This document shows positions 8,996 to 16,857 of a DNA stretch of 64,000 nt, in pieces. A program made the position numbers and the translations under genes. The notes under the pieces are model-generated. The model made no database searches and was not told where the DNA came from. It was given only the letters and a program-made list of their open reading frames with translations. Position 1 is the first letter of the stretch. Each line of letters opens with the position of its first letter. This DNA comes from JAXMCK01 sp046349395 (GTDB lineage Bacteria; Pseudomonadota; Alphaproteobacteria; Geminicoccales; Geminicoccaceae). The stretch spans positions 1-64,000 of the forward strand of contig JAXMCK010000006.1 of the NCBI GenBank assembly GCA_046349395.1, read 5' to 3'.

Positions 8996-9026
8996 CCCGA
9001 GACGGCATCAGGGGGAGGAGAACGAG

Positions 9027-9419
9027 ATGGCCCGACCCGGTTACCAGCCCCCGTCGCAGGGCAAGACGGGGCAGTTGTTCGACACCGCGTTCATCATCGT
9101 GCTCGTCTACGTGGCCCTGTTCCTGCCGTTGGTGCTGGGGCTGACCGGTGGGCAGACCTACAATATCGAGGTGCCGGACCAGACCTGGGCCGGGCTCGGC
9201 CAGAACGCGACGATGCAGGCGCAGTGGGAGAAGCTCGACTTCACGCCCGAGACGGCCGCACCGATCATCACCAAGCGCTTCGACTACACGATCAACCCGA
9301 TCTGGCTGGCGATCACCATCATCGTCATCGTCGGCTACTTCGTCTTCCTCGTCCGCTACTCGGACCGCGAGTACCGGGACGTGATCGCCGAGAAGTTCGA
9401 CGGGCCGAAGAGGCGCTGA
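9027..9419 (+). CDS. Small membrane protein, two TM helices with exported loop
   Basis: 130 aa, ATG preceded by a strong GGGGGAGGAG. A first hydrophobic helix (FIIVLVYVALFLPLVLGLTG) is followed by a polar loop of about 55 residues rich in Gln, Trp and Glu. A second helix (IWLAITIIVIVGYFVFLVRY) and a charged tail (DREYRDVIAEKFDGPKRR) follow. The loop is long enough to be a small folded periplasmic domain. No family recognised. It sits 31 bases after the previous gene and one base before the next. Confidence 0.75.
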   Translation: MARPGYQPPSQGKTGQLFDTAFIIVLVYVALFLPLVLGLTGGQTYNIEVPDQTWAGLGQNATMQAQWEKLDFTPETAAPIITKRFDYTINPIWLAITIIVIVGYFVFLVRYSDREYRDVIAEKFDGPKRR

Positions 9420-9420
9420 G

Positions 9421-9600
9421 ATGAGCATCTGGCAGCTGACCGAATACGCCGCCTGGGCCGTCTCGGCCCTGATCTTCCTCTGGATGATCCTGGACGCGAT
9501 CCGCGTCGGTAAGGACTATTCGGAGGACGTGCTGCTGTCGTCCCGCGAGGGCGAGCTCGAGCTCGAGACCGAGCGCGCCGAGCATGGCGGGAGGTACTGA
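9421..9600 (+). CDS. Tiny single-span membrane protein
   Basis: 59 aa. The N-terminal helix (YAAWAVSALIFLWMILDAI) is followed by a strongly acidic tail (REGELELETERAEHGG). The ATG lies one base after the previous stop, and the gene's own 3' end contains the GGGAGG ribosome-binding site of the permease. Its position, intact frame and helix-plus-acidic-tail layout argue that it is real, although it is short. Probably a third component of the permease-associated membrane set. Confidence 0.7.
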   Translation: MSIWQLTEYAAWAVSALIFLWMILDAIRVGKDYSEDVLLSSREGELELETERAEHGGRY

Positions 9601-9604
9601 GGCC

Positions 9605-10999
9605 ATGGCGACGGTGGTCGGCAGCGGCGGCACCGAGGAGCGCCTCTCACTCCTGCGCGTGCTGGGTCCCATCCATGTCTGGGCTCTGGGCGTGGGCATC
9701 GTCCTCGTCGGCGAGTTCATGGGCTGGAACTTCTCGGTCGGCAAAGGCGGGGCACTGGGTGCGCTCATCGCCTGCTGGGTCATCGGTCTGCTCTATACCT
9801 GCGTGGCGATGATCGACTCCGAGGTCACCTCGACGGTGGCAGCGGCGGGCGGCCAGTACGCGCAGGCCAAGCACATCGTCGGGCCGCTGATGGCCTTCAA
9901 TGTCGGCCTCTACCTCGTCATGGCCTACACCATGCTGGAGGCGGGCAACGCGCTGATCGTCGGCGATCTCATGCGCGTGCTGGCCGAGCAGACGGGCTAC
10001 ACGGAGCTGAACCCCAGGCCGTTCGTGGTGCTGACGATCGCGATCCTGGCACTGCTCAACTATCGCGGCGTGTTCATGACGCTGACCGTGAACTTCGTCA
10101 TCACGGCCATCGCCTGCCTCTCGATCGTCGTCCTCTTCGTCTGGGCGCAGCCCTGGTCGCCGGGGGCTCACCTCTTCCACAGCGAGCTTCTGACCGGCCT
10201 GCCCTATGGCTGGATCGGTGCCATCGCCGCCTTCCAGTTCGGCATCTGGTATTATCTCGGCATCGAGGGCACCTGCCAGGCGGCCGAGGAGGTGCGCTCG
10301 CCGGCACGCTCCCTCCCCTTCGGCACCATGAGCGGCATCATCACGCTGCTGATCGCCGCCACGCTGACCTGGTACGTGGCGTCGGGCATCCTGCCCTGGG
10401 AGTATCTGGGTCAGGCCTACACGCCGCTCTACGACGCGGCCCGACTGACGGGCTCGACCTTCCTCACCGTGCTGCTGTTCATCGGCACGCTGTTCTCGGC
10501 CATCGCATCCGCCAACGGCTGCATCAACGACGCGGCGCGGGCTTGGTTCTCGATGGGGCGCGACCGCTACATGCCGATCTGGTTCGGGGCGGTGCATCCG
10601 CGCTACCGGACTCCCTACCGGTCGATCATGTTCCTGATACCGATCGCGGCGTCCTTCGCCTTCACGGGCCTGCTCGACCAGGTGATCACCTTCTCGATCA
10701 TCTCAGGCCTGCTCGGCTACACCTTCATGCCGATCAACATGTGGATGTTCCGGAAGAAGTGGCCCTTGGGCTCGATCAAGCGGGGCTACATCCACCCCTA
10801 CCATCCGTTGCCGGCGATCGTGCTGCTGCTGCTCTGCATCGCCACCTACTTCGCGACGTTCCTTGGCTACGGGCCGCAGCTGCTGGCGATGATGGCGTTC
10901 TACATCGGCGCCTCGCTCTGGTTCGCGTTCCACCGCTACAAGTTCGTCCGCCGCGGCGACCAGTTCACGATGCCCTGGCCGAAGCCGCTGGGTTACTGA
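9605..10999 (+). CDS. APC-superfamily amino acid / ethanolamine permease
   Basis: 464 aa with about 12 hydrophobic segments. The start ATG (9605) has GGGAGG ten bases upstream. The N-terminal GPIHVWALGVGIVLVGEFMGWN resembles the substrate-binding unwound helix 1 of the ethanolamine-permease branch of APC transporters. GTCQAAEEVRSPARSLPFG is the conserved cytoplasmic loop and FSAIASANGCINDAARAWFSMGRDR the conserved helix 8/9 region. It imports an amine or amino acid by proton coupling. Adjacency to glxBCD suggests a substrate or product of that enzyme. Confidence 0.88.
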   Translation: MATVVGSGGTEERLSLLRVLGPIHVWALGVGIVLVGEFMGWNFSVGKGGALGALIACWVIGLLYTCVAMIDSEVTSTVAAAGGQYAQAKHIVGPLMAFNVGLYLVMAYTMLEAGNALIVGDLMRVLAEQTGYTELNPRPFVVLTIAILALLNYRGVFMTLTVNFVITAIACLSIVVLFVWAQPWSPGAHLFHSELLTGLPYGWIGAIAAFQFGIWYYLGIEGTCQAAEEVRSPARSLPFGTMSGIITLLIAATLTWYVASGILPWEYLGQAYTPLYDAARLTGSTFLTVLLFIGTLFSAIASANGCINDAARAWFSMGRDRYMPIWFGAVHPRYRTPYRSIMFLIPIAASFAFTGLLDQVITFSIISGLLGYTFMPINMWMFRKKWPLGSIKRGYIHPYHPLPAIVLLLLCIATYFATFLGYGPQLLAMMAFYIGASLWFAFHRYKFVRRGDQFTMPWPKPLGY

Positions 11000-11013
11000 G
11001 GAGGTCCGCTCCC

Positions 11014-11445
11014 ATGCTCAGCCGAATCCTGTGCGCCACCGACGGGTCGAAGATCTCGGAGAAGGCGGTCGCGTTCGCGGTGAGCCTCGCCGGGCAGCTC
11101 AAGGTGCCGCTGACCTTCGTCACCGTCGCGACCGTCTCGGCCCAGACCGCGGCCAAGAGTGCGTTCTGGGACACGACACTGCTCGATGCGGCCGACGCGC
11201 AGACGCAGGTCGAGCTCGGGGCAGCGGCCAAGGCAGCGAAGGCCGCCGGGCTGACCCAGGTCGACTATGCGGTGACGCAGGGGCGGCACATCGGCAAGGC
11301 GATCGCCGCTTTCGCGAGCAGCCACAATTGCGATCACATCGTGATGGGCAGCCACGGGGCGACGGGCCTCGAGCGCCTGATGCTGGGCTCGGTGGCCCAG
11401 GACGTGGTCGCGGCAGCACACTGCCCCGTCACCATCGTCCGCTGA
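11014..11445 (+). CDS. Universal stress protein (UspA family)
   Basis: 143 aa, one Usp domain. The N-terminus ILCATDGSKISEKAV carries the usual Asp, and the ATP-binding signature G-x2-G-x9-G-S is present as GSHGATGLERLMLGS near residue 108. It should bind ATP and act as a cytoplasmic stress or metabolic sensor. It follows the permease by 14 bases with a GAGGTCCG site; Usp proteins often pair with transporters and can bind them. It is followed by two small genes of unknown function. Confidence 0.9.
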   Translation: MLSRILCATDGSKISEKAVAFAVSLAGQLKVPLTFVTVATVSAQTAAKSAFWDTTLLDAADAQTQVELGAAAKAAKAAGLTQVDYAVTQGRHIGKAIAAFASSHNCDHIVMGSHGATGLERLMLGSVAQDVVAAAHCPVTIVR

Positions 11446-11458
11446 GGGCTCCCGCCCC

Positions 11459-12115
11459 TTGCAGGAGCTGCTGCTCCTGGCGGTCGGGGCCGGGATGGCC
11501 CTTCTCGTCTGGCGCTGGCGGGCCGACCAGCAGGCGCTTAAGGCGCGCCGCTCGCACTTCCTCGACCTCGTCCTGCCGCTGCTCGACTCCGGCCTCATAA
11601 CGCAGGACGGGGCCGACTATCCGAGCCTGTCCGGCGTATGGCGCGGCGTGCAGGTCGAGATCCGGCCGATCGCCGACAGCATCGCCGTGCGCAAGCTGCC
11701 GGCCTTGTGGCTGTCGGTCAGCCTCGTGGCACCCACGGGCCAGGACGTGACGCTGGACGCGCTGCAGCGCGCCAGCGGGGTCGAGTACTGGTCGCCCTCG
11801 GCCGACCTGCCGCGGACGTTGCCGGTACCGGCGGGATGGCCGGAGACGGTGCGCCTCGCGGCGGATGGCGAGCCAGGGCAAATGCTGGCGCGAGTGGCCG
11901 AGGCCGGGAGCACCTTCTTCGCCGATGCACGCGCGAAGGAGTTGCTCGTGACGCCGAAGGGCGTGCGGCTCGTGGTGATGCTCGACGAAGGTGCCCGCGG
12001 ACCTTACCTGCTGCTCCGTCAGGCGGAGTTCGCGCTCGACAGATTGCCTGCGGACGTTGTGGAGGCGCTGCTTCTCCGTGCCCAGGATCTGCTGCATCGC
12101 CTGCAGGAGCCATGA
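11459..12115 (+). CDS. Hypothetical membrane-anchored protein
   Basis: 218 aa if the TTG at 11459 is used, with GAGGG upstream; an ATG 39 bases downstream is an alternative that would trim the helix. The N-terminal hydrophobic stretch (ELLLLAVGAGMALLVWRW) is a likely membrane anchor, and the rest is a soluble domain rich in Leu and Val. No family recognised. It starts 13 bases after the Usp gene and overlaps the next gene by four bases (ATGA), so it belongs to the same operon. Confidence 0.7.
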   Translation: MQELLLLAVGAGMALLVWRWRADQQALKARRSHFLDLVLPLLDSGLITQDGADYPSLSGVWRGVQVEIRPIADSIAVRKLPALWLSVSLVAPTGQDVTLDALQRASGVEYWSPSADLPRTLPVPAGWPETVRLAADGEPGQMLARVAEAGSTFFADARAKELLVTPKGVRLVVMLDEGARGPYLLLRQAEFALDRLPADVVEALLLRAQDLLHRLQEP

Positions 12116-12405
12116 AGCGACCGCCCTCCCCCTATCTCGTGCTGGCCGCGGCCGTTCTGCTGCCAGGGTGCGGGCACGTCCTGGCCGGTCACCCGCAGCG
12201 GGGCCTCGGCTTCCTTATGTTCACGCTGATGCTGGGCACTGTGACCTGGCATCTCAGCACGCCCGAGACGTCCCTCATCGGCCGCTGGGCGGGCGGGCTG
12301 TTCATCTACGCGCTGTCGATTCCGGACGCGTACAGGATCGCGCGGGTGAACTACGAGCGGTGGCGGCGAAGCAGTGAGGCGCCTCGGGCGGCAGGAGCGC
12401 CCTAG
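12112..12405 (+). CDS. Small membrane protein, PGxGHxxxG motif
   Basis: 97 aa, ATG overlapping the previous stop as ATGA. An N-terminal helix leads into the pattern LPGCGHVLAGHPQRGLGF, like the glycine-rich turn of small TM2/DUF5683-type bacterial membrane proteins. Two more hydrophobic segments and an Arg-rich tail follow. It is the last gene of the permease operon. Function unknown. Confidence 0.7.
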   Translation: MKRPPSPYLVLAAAVLLPGCGHVLAGHPQRGLGFLMFTLMLGTVTWHLSTPETSLIGRWAGGLFIYALSIPDAYRIARVNYERWRRSSEAPRAAGAP

Positions 12406-12428
12406 CAGCCTAGCGGGAAAGAGCGACG

Positions 12429-12728
12429 ATGAAGGTCAGGATGAAGCGGCCCGTGCACCCCGGCGATTTCGTGAAGCACGAGATCCTAGTTCCGGCGGGA
12501 CTGAGTGTGACCCACGCGGCGAAGGCGCTGGGCGTGACGCGTCAGGCTCTGTAGGTGCTGTTGAACCAGCGGGTCGACCTGTCGCCCGAAATGGCGCTGC
12601 GGATCGAGAAGGCGTTCGACGTGTCGATGGACACGCTGCTGCGCATGCTGACCAGCTTCGCCATCGCGAAGCAGCGCCAGAACGAGGGCCAGATCAACGT
12701 GTCGCGTTGGGTCGCGCCCGCCGGCTGA
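12429..12728 (+). pseudogene. HigA/XRE-type antitoxin gene interrupted by an amber codon
   Basis: A 100-codon frame runs from ATG 12429 to TGA 12728 and matches the HigA addiction-module antidote family: RPVHPGDFVKHEIL, the helix-turn-helix LSVTHAAKALGVTRQAL, then LSPEMALRIEKAFDVSMDTL. Codon 42 (12552-12554) is TAG, exactly in the second half of the HTH where relatives have Ser or Tyr (TCG or TAC), so one base change explains it. No HigB toxin gene is adjacent. It is probably inactive unless the stop is suppressed. Confidence 0.75.
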
Positions 12729-12778
12729 CGCGTCACCGCCGCCGGCAGGCCCAGGAACGCTAAATGCGCGACGTCCGC

Positions 12779-13456
12779 TCAGCCGGGCTGGCGCATCATC
12801 ATGCGGAACTCGAAGGGATCCGTCTTGCCGTCCTTGTTGCGGTCGGCGGTGGCGAACTGCTTCTGGTGGGCTTCCATGAACTCGGCATGGGTGACGACAC
12901 CGTTGCCGTCGAGGTCGAAGGAGGCGTAGCGCGCCTCGCGGCGGGCCTGGCGCTTCCCGGCCATGGCGGGATTGGTGGCACCCGGGCCCACGCCCATGTC
13001 GACGGCCAGGAACTCCTCCAGCGTGATCTCGTCGTCCTGGTCGGCGTCCATCGCGGCGAACACGGCCTCGGCCTGCTCGGCCGCCTCCTCGGCGCTGACG
13101 GTGCCGTCCTCGTTGGTGTCGATCATGGTGAAGCGCTGCATGAAGGGCGGCTGACCGCCCTGCCAGCCCTGGCCCATCATGCCGCGGCCCTGACCCATGC
13201 CCTGGCCATAGCCCTGACCGCCGCCCTGCATGCCGCCGCAATTGCCTTGGCCCTGGCCCCAGCCTTGGCCGTTGCCCTGACCCCAGCCCTGTCCGCCCTG
13301 GCCCATGCCCTGGCCGCCGCCCTGCATGCCGCAGGCGCCCTGACCCCAGCCGGGCCCGCCGCCATTCCCCTGCTGTGCCGAGGCGGCGGCACCCACGCCG
13401 ATCGCGAGGGCGGTGCCGAGAAGAAGAACGGCAAGCTGCTTTCCGTGACGCATCAT
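12779..13456 (-). CDS. Exported EF-hand protein with Gly/Gln/Trp-rich repeats
   Basis: 225 aa, started at the MM pair with GGAG upstream, giving a clean signal peptide that ends AAASA. Residues about 30-100 are low-complexity GQG/GWG/GMQGGG repeats. The C-terminal half has EF-hand loops visible as DTNEDGTVSAEE, DADQDDEITLEE, DLDGNGVVTHAE and DRNKDGKTDPFE. It should bind calcium in the periplasm or outside the cell. Family relatives are described as EF-hand domain proteins without a defined role. Confidence 0.85.
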   Translation of the reverse strand: MMRHGKQLAVLLLGTALAIGVGAAASAQQGNGGGPGWGQGACGMQGGGQGMGQGGQGWGQGNGQGWGQGQGNCGGMQGGGQGYGQGMGQGRGMMGQGWQGGQPPFMQRFTMIDTNEDGTVSAEEAAEQAEAVFAAMDADQDDEITLEEFLAVDMGVGPGATNPAMAGKRQARREARYASFDLDGNGVVTHAEFMEAHQKQFATADRNKDGKTDPFEFRMMMRQPG

Positions 13457-13654
13457 TCCCACTCCGCCGCGAGAGCCGGTGCCGTGGCGCCACGCGCCCA
13501 TCCTTTGCGGATCCAACGCGGGTCTCGCGCTTATTCAATTATCCTAATGTAGAACGGAGACGACGTTCTTCAACGCGACCTCCGGGGTCGTCGAGCGCGC
13601 GCCACCTCCGCATTATTGCGAGGGCTGCAGCGGATACTCACGTGTCGACCCGCA

Positions 13655-14215
13655 TCAGACTTCCTCGACAGCACCGGCAGCCCGGTCGATCGCGGCGGCG
13701 ATGGCGCGGATCTCGGCATCCGACACCTCGCGGCCTTCGAAGCGGAGGCGCACGGCGGTCGCCAGGTTCTCCATGGCACGGACGATCCGAGGCGGCAGGC
13801 CGCCACGGGAGGCCGGCCCCTCGGCAAGGCGCGCCAGGATGGCATCGAGGGTGGACCGGCTCGCTTCGAGCGCGGTCCTGCCCTCCTCGGTCAGGGCGTA
13901 GAGCCGGCGCCCGGCCCGCTCCTCGCTGACCGTGGCATGACCCAGCTCCTCCAGGAGGGTCAGCGTGGGATAGACCACGCCGGGGCTCGGGCTGTAGCCG
14001 CCGCCTACCCGCTCCTCCAGGGCCTTGATGATCTCGTAGCCGTGGCGCGGCCGGTCGGCCAGGAGCTGCATCACGATGAGCCGCAGGTCGCCGCTCTCGA
14101 ACATGCGTCCCCGGCCGCGACCGCGCCCACGGCCGCCGCCGAAGCAGGGTCCGCCACCGAACATTCCAGGCACATCGCGTCGCGCCACGGCTTCTTCCCG
14201 TTCTCGCCCGGCCAT
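13655..14215 (-). CDS. PadR-family transcriptional regulator
   Basis: 186 aa, ATG overlapping the Rieske stop as TGATG. After a Gly/Arg-rich N-terminus (GGGRGRGRGRGRMF) comes the PadR winged helix: LRLIVMQLLADRPRHGYEII, then GGGYSPSPGVVYPTLTLLEE and RRLYALTEEGR. The C-terminal helices mediate dimerisation. As the third gene of the operon that carries a related regulator first, it may autoregulate the Rieske protein. The inducing signal is unknown. Confidence 0.9.
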   Translation of the reverse strand: MAGREREEAVARRDVPGMFGGGPCFGGGRGRGRGRGRMFESGDLRLIVMQLLADRPRHGYEIIKALEERVGGGYSPSPGVVYPTLTLLEELGHATVSEERAGRRLYALTEEGRTALEASRSTLDAILARLAEGPASRGGLPPRIVRAMENLATAVRLRFEGREVSDAEIRAIAAAIDRAAGAVEEV

Positions 14216-14781
14216 CAGCCGATCCGGATGCTGGTATCGCTGAGGAAGGCGTAGGGCGGAACCGGCAGGTTGGCCGGCGCCGGTCCTTTCCTGATCCGCC
14301 CCGAGGTGTCGTACTGGCTGCCGTGGCAGGCGCAGAACCAGCCGCCGAATTCGCCCCGCGTCTCGCCCGTGCGGCTGCCGCCGGGCACGCAGCCCAGATG
14401 GGTGCAGACGGCACTGACCACGAGCCATGCCTCGTGGCCGTCCTTGACCCGGTCGGTGTCGGCCTGCGGGTCGCGCAGGGCGGCGAGGTCGGCGGCACGC
14501 GCTTCCTCGATCTCGGCCGGCGTCCGATGGCGGACGAAAACGGGCCGGCCCTGCCAGGAGACGATGATGCCCTGGCCCGGCTGGATCGGGGCCAGATCGA
14601 CCTCGGTCTGGGCGAGGGCCAGGACGTCGGCGGACGGGTTCATGCTGTCGATCAGCGGCCAAGCCATCGCACCCACGCCGACGAGGGCCGTGGTGGTGGA
14701 GAGCAGGGCCAGGAAGTCGCGGCGTGCCTGGGACGGATCGCCGCCCGGATGACCGGCCGGGAGCGGTAGCGCGGTGCTCAT
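14215..14781 (-). CDS. petA: Rieske [2Fe-2S] protein, ubiquinol-cytochrome c reductase type
   Basis: 188 aa, ATG after AGGAGGGG. A twin-arginine signal-anchor (ARRDFLALLSTTTALVG) gives one membrane helix. The cluster ligands are in CTHLGC and CACHGSQYD, followed by SGRIRKGPAPANLPVPPY, typical of the PetA/QcrA family. It would transfer electrons from ubiquinol to cytochrome c1 in the bc1 complex. No cytochrome b or c1 gene is adjacent; instead it lies between two PadR-type regulators. This may be an extra, conditionally expressed Rieske subunit rather than the housekeeping one. Confidence 0.92.
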   Translation of the reverse strand: MSTALPLPAGHPGGDPSQARRDFLALLSTTTALVGVGAMAWPLIDSMNPSADVLALAQTEVDLAPIQPGQGIIVSWQGRPVFVRHRTPAEIEEARAADLAALRDPQADTDRVKDGHEAWLVVSAVCTHLGCVPGGSRTGETRGEFGGWFCACHGSQYDTSGRIRKGPAPANLPVPPYAFLSDTSIRIG

Positions 14782-14785
14782 GATC

Positions 14786-15217
14786 TCACCCCTCCTCGGA
14801 CAGGGGCGCCCGATCGCTCCGATCGGCGCAACGGGTGCGATGGCGGTGGCCGCCGCGGCACCAGCGAGCGTCGGCCGTGCCGGCTTCGGGCAGATCGGCA
14901 TGCTCGGGGACGAGGCCGTAGACGACGTGGCCGGCTGGGTTCCTCGATTCGACGAGGACGCCCATCTCGGTCAGCAGTCGCAGCATGGGATAGACGGATG
15001 CCGGGCCGGCCAAGCGGTCGTCGACCCCGCGGGCCGCAAGGCTCTGGATGATGGCGGCACCGGTGAGGGGACCCTCGGCGATCCGTCCGACAATCTGCCG
15101 GCGCAGCCACACGGTGCCGCCGTGACCTCCTTCCCCGTGGCGTCGGTGCCGTCGACGGTGTCCGTGGTGGCAGGAGCCGGCGTCGAACGCGGCCCGCCTG
15201 CAGTGACCGAAAGGCAT
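14786..15217 (-). CDS. PadR-like winged-helix regulator
   Basis: 143 aa from ATG 15217 with GGAGATGG upstream. A His/Arg-rich N-terminus (GSCHHGHRRRHRRHGEGGHGG) could bind metal. It is followed by a PadR-like helix set (WLRRQIVGRIAEGPLTGAAII, ASVYPMLRLLTEMGVL, GHVVYGL). The C-terminus is again Cys/His/Arg rich. It is shorter and more divergent than the downstream PadR. The stop lies inside the Rieske ribosome-binding site, so the three genes form one operon. Confidence 0.75.
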   Translation of the reverse strand: MPFGHCRRAAFDAGSCHHGHRRRHRRHGEGGHGGTVWLRRQIVGRIAEGPLTGAAIIQSLAARGVDDRLAGPASVYPMLRLLTEMGVLVESRNPAGHVVYGLVPEHADLPEAGTADARWCRGGHRHRTRCADRSDRAPLSEEG

Positions 15218-15287
15218 GGCCCATCTCCATATGAAGTTGTGCGAGCCGGATCCTGTCGCTCCAGCTCGATGATTCGACGTACGCTCA

Positions 15288-15307
15288 CGATATATCTTAG
15301 AGTATCG
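15288..15307. promoter_or_regulatory. Candidate PadR operator dyad
   Basis: CGATAT and GTATCG face each other across eight AT-rich bases, an imperfect dyad about 70 bases upstream of the padR-like gene in the gap to the divergent cupin. It is AT-rich within GC-rich flanks and fits the kind of site PadR dimers bind. Direct binding is inference. Confidence 0.4.
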
Positions 15308-15416
15308 CGATTTTGCGGGAACGGCCATGCTCGACGGGTCGGCCCTTGCCGGTGGCCGTCGAGGGGTCTCTCATGCGAGGATCCCCACCCCGACCTCGCA
15401 CGGCAGGAGCCACGGC

Positions 15417-15929
15417 ATGGACGACGCGAATCGGAACAGCGGCGGTACCGGCCCCGTGCCGCCCTTCGCCATCGACTCGGTGCCGTGGGAGGAGTGGTCG
15501 CGGGGGCGGTTCGGGAGCCGGCTGCGGCGGCTGACGGACCGGGGCGGCGGGTCGCATGTGGGGGTGGCGGTGGAAGAGCTGCCGCCCGGCAAGCAGAGCT
15601 GCCCGGCGCACTATCACTTCCTCGAAGAGGAGCACATCATCGCCCTCGACGGCGAGGCGACGTTGCGGCTGGGCGAGGAGACCTACCCGATCCGGGCCGG
15701 CGACTATGTCTGCTTCCCGGCCGGGCAGAAGGCGGCCCATGCGCTGATCAACACGAGCGACGCACCCTTCCGCTTCATCGTTATCGGCGAGCGCAACCGG
15801 AACGAGGTGATCGTCTATCCCGACTCGGGGAAGCTCGGCGTGCGGCTGATGGACGAGCGCTACCGCACGGACGCTACCGTGGACTACTGGGACGGCGAGG
15901 CGGACGAGCCTGGGGACGACAGGGCCTGA
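15417..15929 (+). CDS. Cupin protein
   Basis: 170 aa, ATG after GGAG. The cupin barrel covers residues about 45-125, with motif 1 as AHYHFLEEEHIIALDGEATLRLG (metal ligands His, His, Glu, His) and motif 2 as RAGDYVCFPAGQKAAHALIN. The tail GERNRNEVIVYPDSGKLGV is shared with uncharacterised cupins sometimes called ribosomal-oxygenase-like or mannose-6-phosphate isomerase-like. It is upstream of the deacetylase and a second cupin on the same strand, so a common catabolic pathway is possible. Confidence 0.85.
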   Translation: MDDANRNSGGTGPVPPFAIDSVPWEEWSRGRFGSRLRRLTDRGGGSHVGVAVEELPPGKQSCPAHYHFLEEEHIIALDGEATLRLGEETYPIRAGDYVCFPAGQKAAHALINTSDAPFRFIVIGERNRNEVIVYPDSGKLGVRLMDERYRTDATVDYWDGEADEPGDDRA

Positions 15930-15975
15930 GGGCGGACCGTAGGCGGGCCGGCGGCGATCCTGCTACGGATCGCGC

Positions 15976-16857
15976 ATGGAGCTGCCCACCCACGGCCGTT
16001 ACGACTACCTGCCGATCACGGCGCGGCCGGACTTCTCATGGCCGGGCGGGCGGCGGCTGGCGTTCTATATCGGGCTCAATCTGGAGCACTTCGCCTTCGG
16101 CGAGGGGCTGGGGGCGGAGCTGGCGCCGGGTGGGCCGCCGCCCGATGTGCTGAACCATGCGTGGCGCGACTACGGCAACCGCGTCGGGGCCTGGCGGATG
16201 CTGGAGTTGCTCGACGAGCTCCGGCTGTCGGCGACGGTGCTCGTGAATACCGCCATGTACGACTACGCGCCGGCGCTGGTGGAGGCGCATCGGGCGCGCG
16301 GTGACGAGGTCGCGGCGCACGGGCGAACCAACAGCGAGCGGCAGGGCGTGCTCGACGAGAGTGCCGAGCGGCGGCTGATCCAGGAGGTGACCGACGAGAT
16401 CGCGCGGCAGGAGGGAGCGGCGCCCGCCGGGTGGCTCGGCCCCTGGATCTCGCAGAGCCGGGTGACACCCGACCTGCTGCAGGAGGCGGGGTACAGGTAC
16501 CTCCTCGACTGGTGCATGGACGACCAGCCGGTCTGGATGCGGACGCGGGGCGGGCGAATCCTGTCCGTACCCTATGCGCAGGAGCTGAACGACATTCCGG
16601 CGATCGTGGCGCGGAAAGTGTCGGGGCGGGACTTCGCCGACATGATCGTCGACCAGACCGACGAGATGCTGCAGCAGTGCGAGGCCCAGCCGCTGGTGCT
16701 GTCGGTGGCGCTGCATCCCTATCTCGTCGGGCAGCCGCACCGACTGCGGCCGTTGCGGAAGGCACTGAAGCACGTGCTGTCGGCCGGCGGCGCGAAGCTG
16801 TGGACGACGACGGCGGGTGCCATCGCCACCTTCTTCGCGGAGCGGAGCGAGGCATGA
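15976..16857 (+). CDS. Polysaccharide deacetylase-family (PuuE/allantoinase-like) hydrolase
   Basis: 293 aa. The NodB-homology barrel starts with RRLAFYIGLNLEHF and contains the helix GNRVGAWRMLELLDEL. The metal-site segment is DEVAAHGRTNSERQG, and the later motif is LVLSVALHPYLVGQPHRL. This arrangement matches the cytoplasmic PuuE-like group, which hydrolyses small amides such as allantoin, rather than secreted chitin deacetylases; there is no signal peptide. Its stop overlaps the next cupin start (ATGA). Substrate not assignable. Confidence 0.85.
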   Translation: MELPTHGRYDYLPITARPDFSWPGGRRLAFYIGLNLEHFAFGEGLGAELAPGGPPPDVLNHAWRDYGNRVGAWRMLELLDELRLSATVLVNTAMYDYAPALVEAHRARGDEVAAHGRTNSERQGVLDESAERRLIQEVTDEIARQEGAAPAGWLGPWISQSRVTPDLLQEAGYRYLLDWCMDDQPVWMRTRGGRILSVPYAQELNDIPAIVARKVSGRDFADMIVDQTDEMLQQCEAQPLVLSVALHPYLVGQPHRLRPLRKALKHVLSAGGAKLWTTTAGAIATFFAERSEA

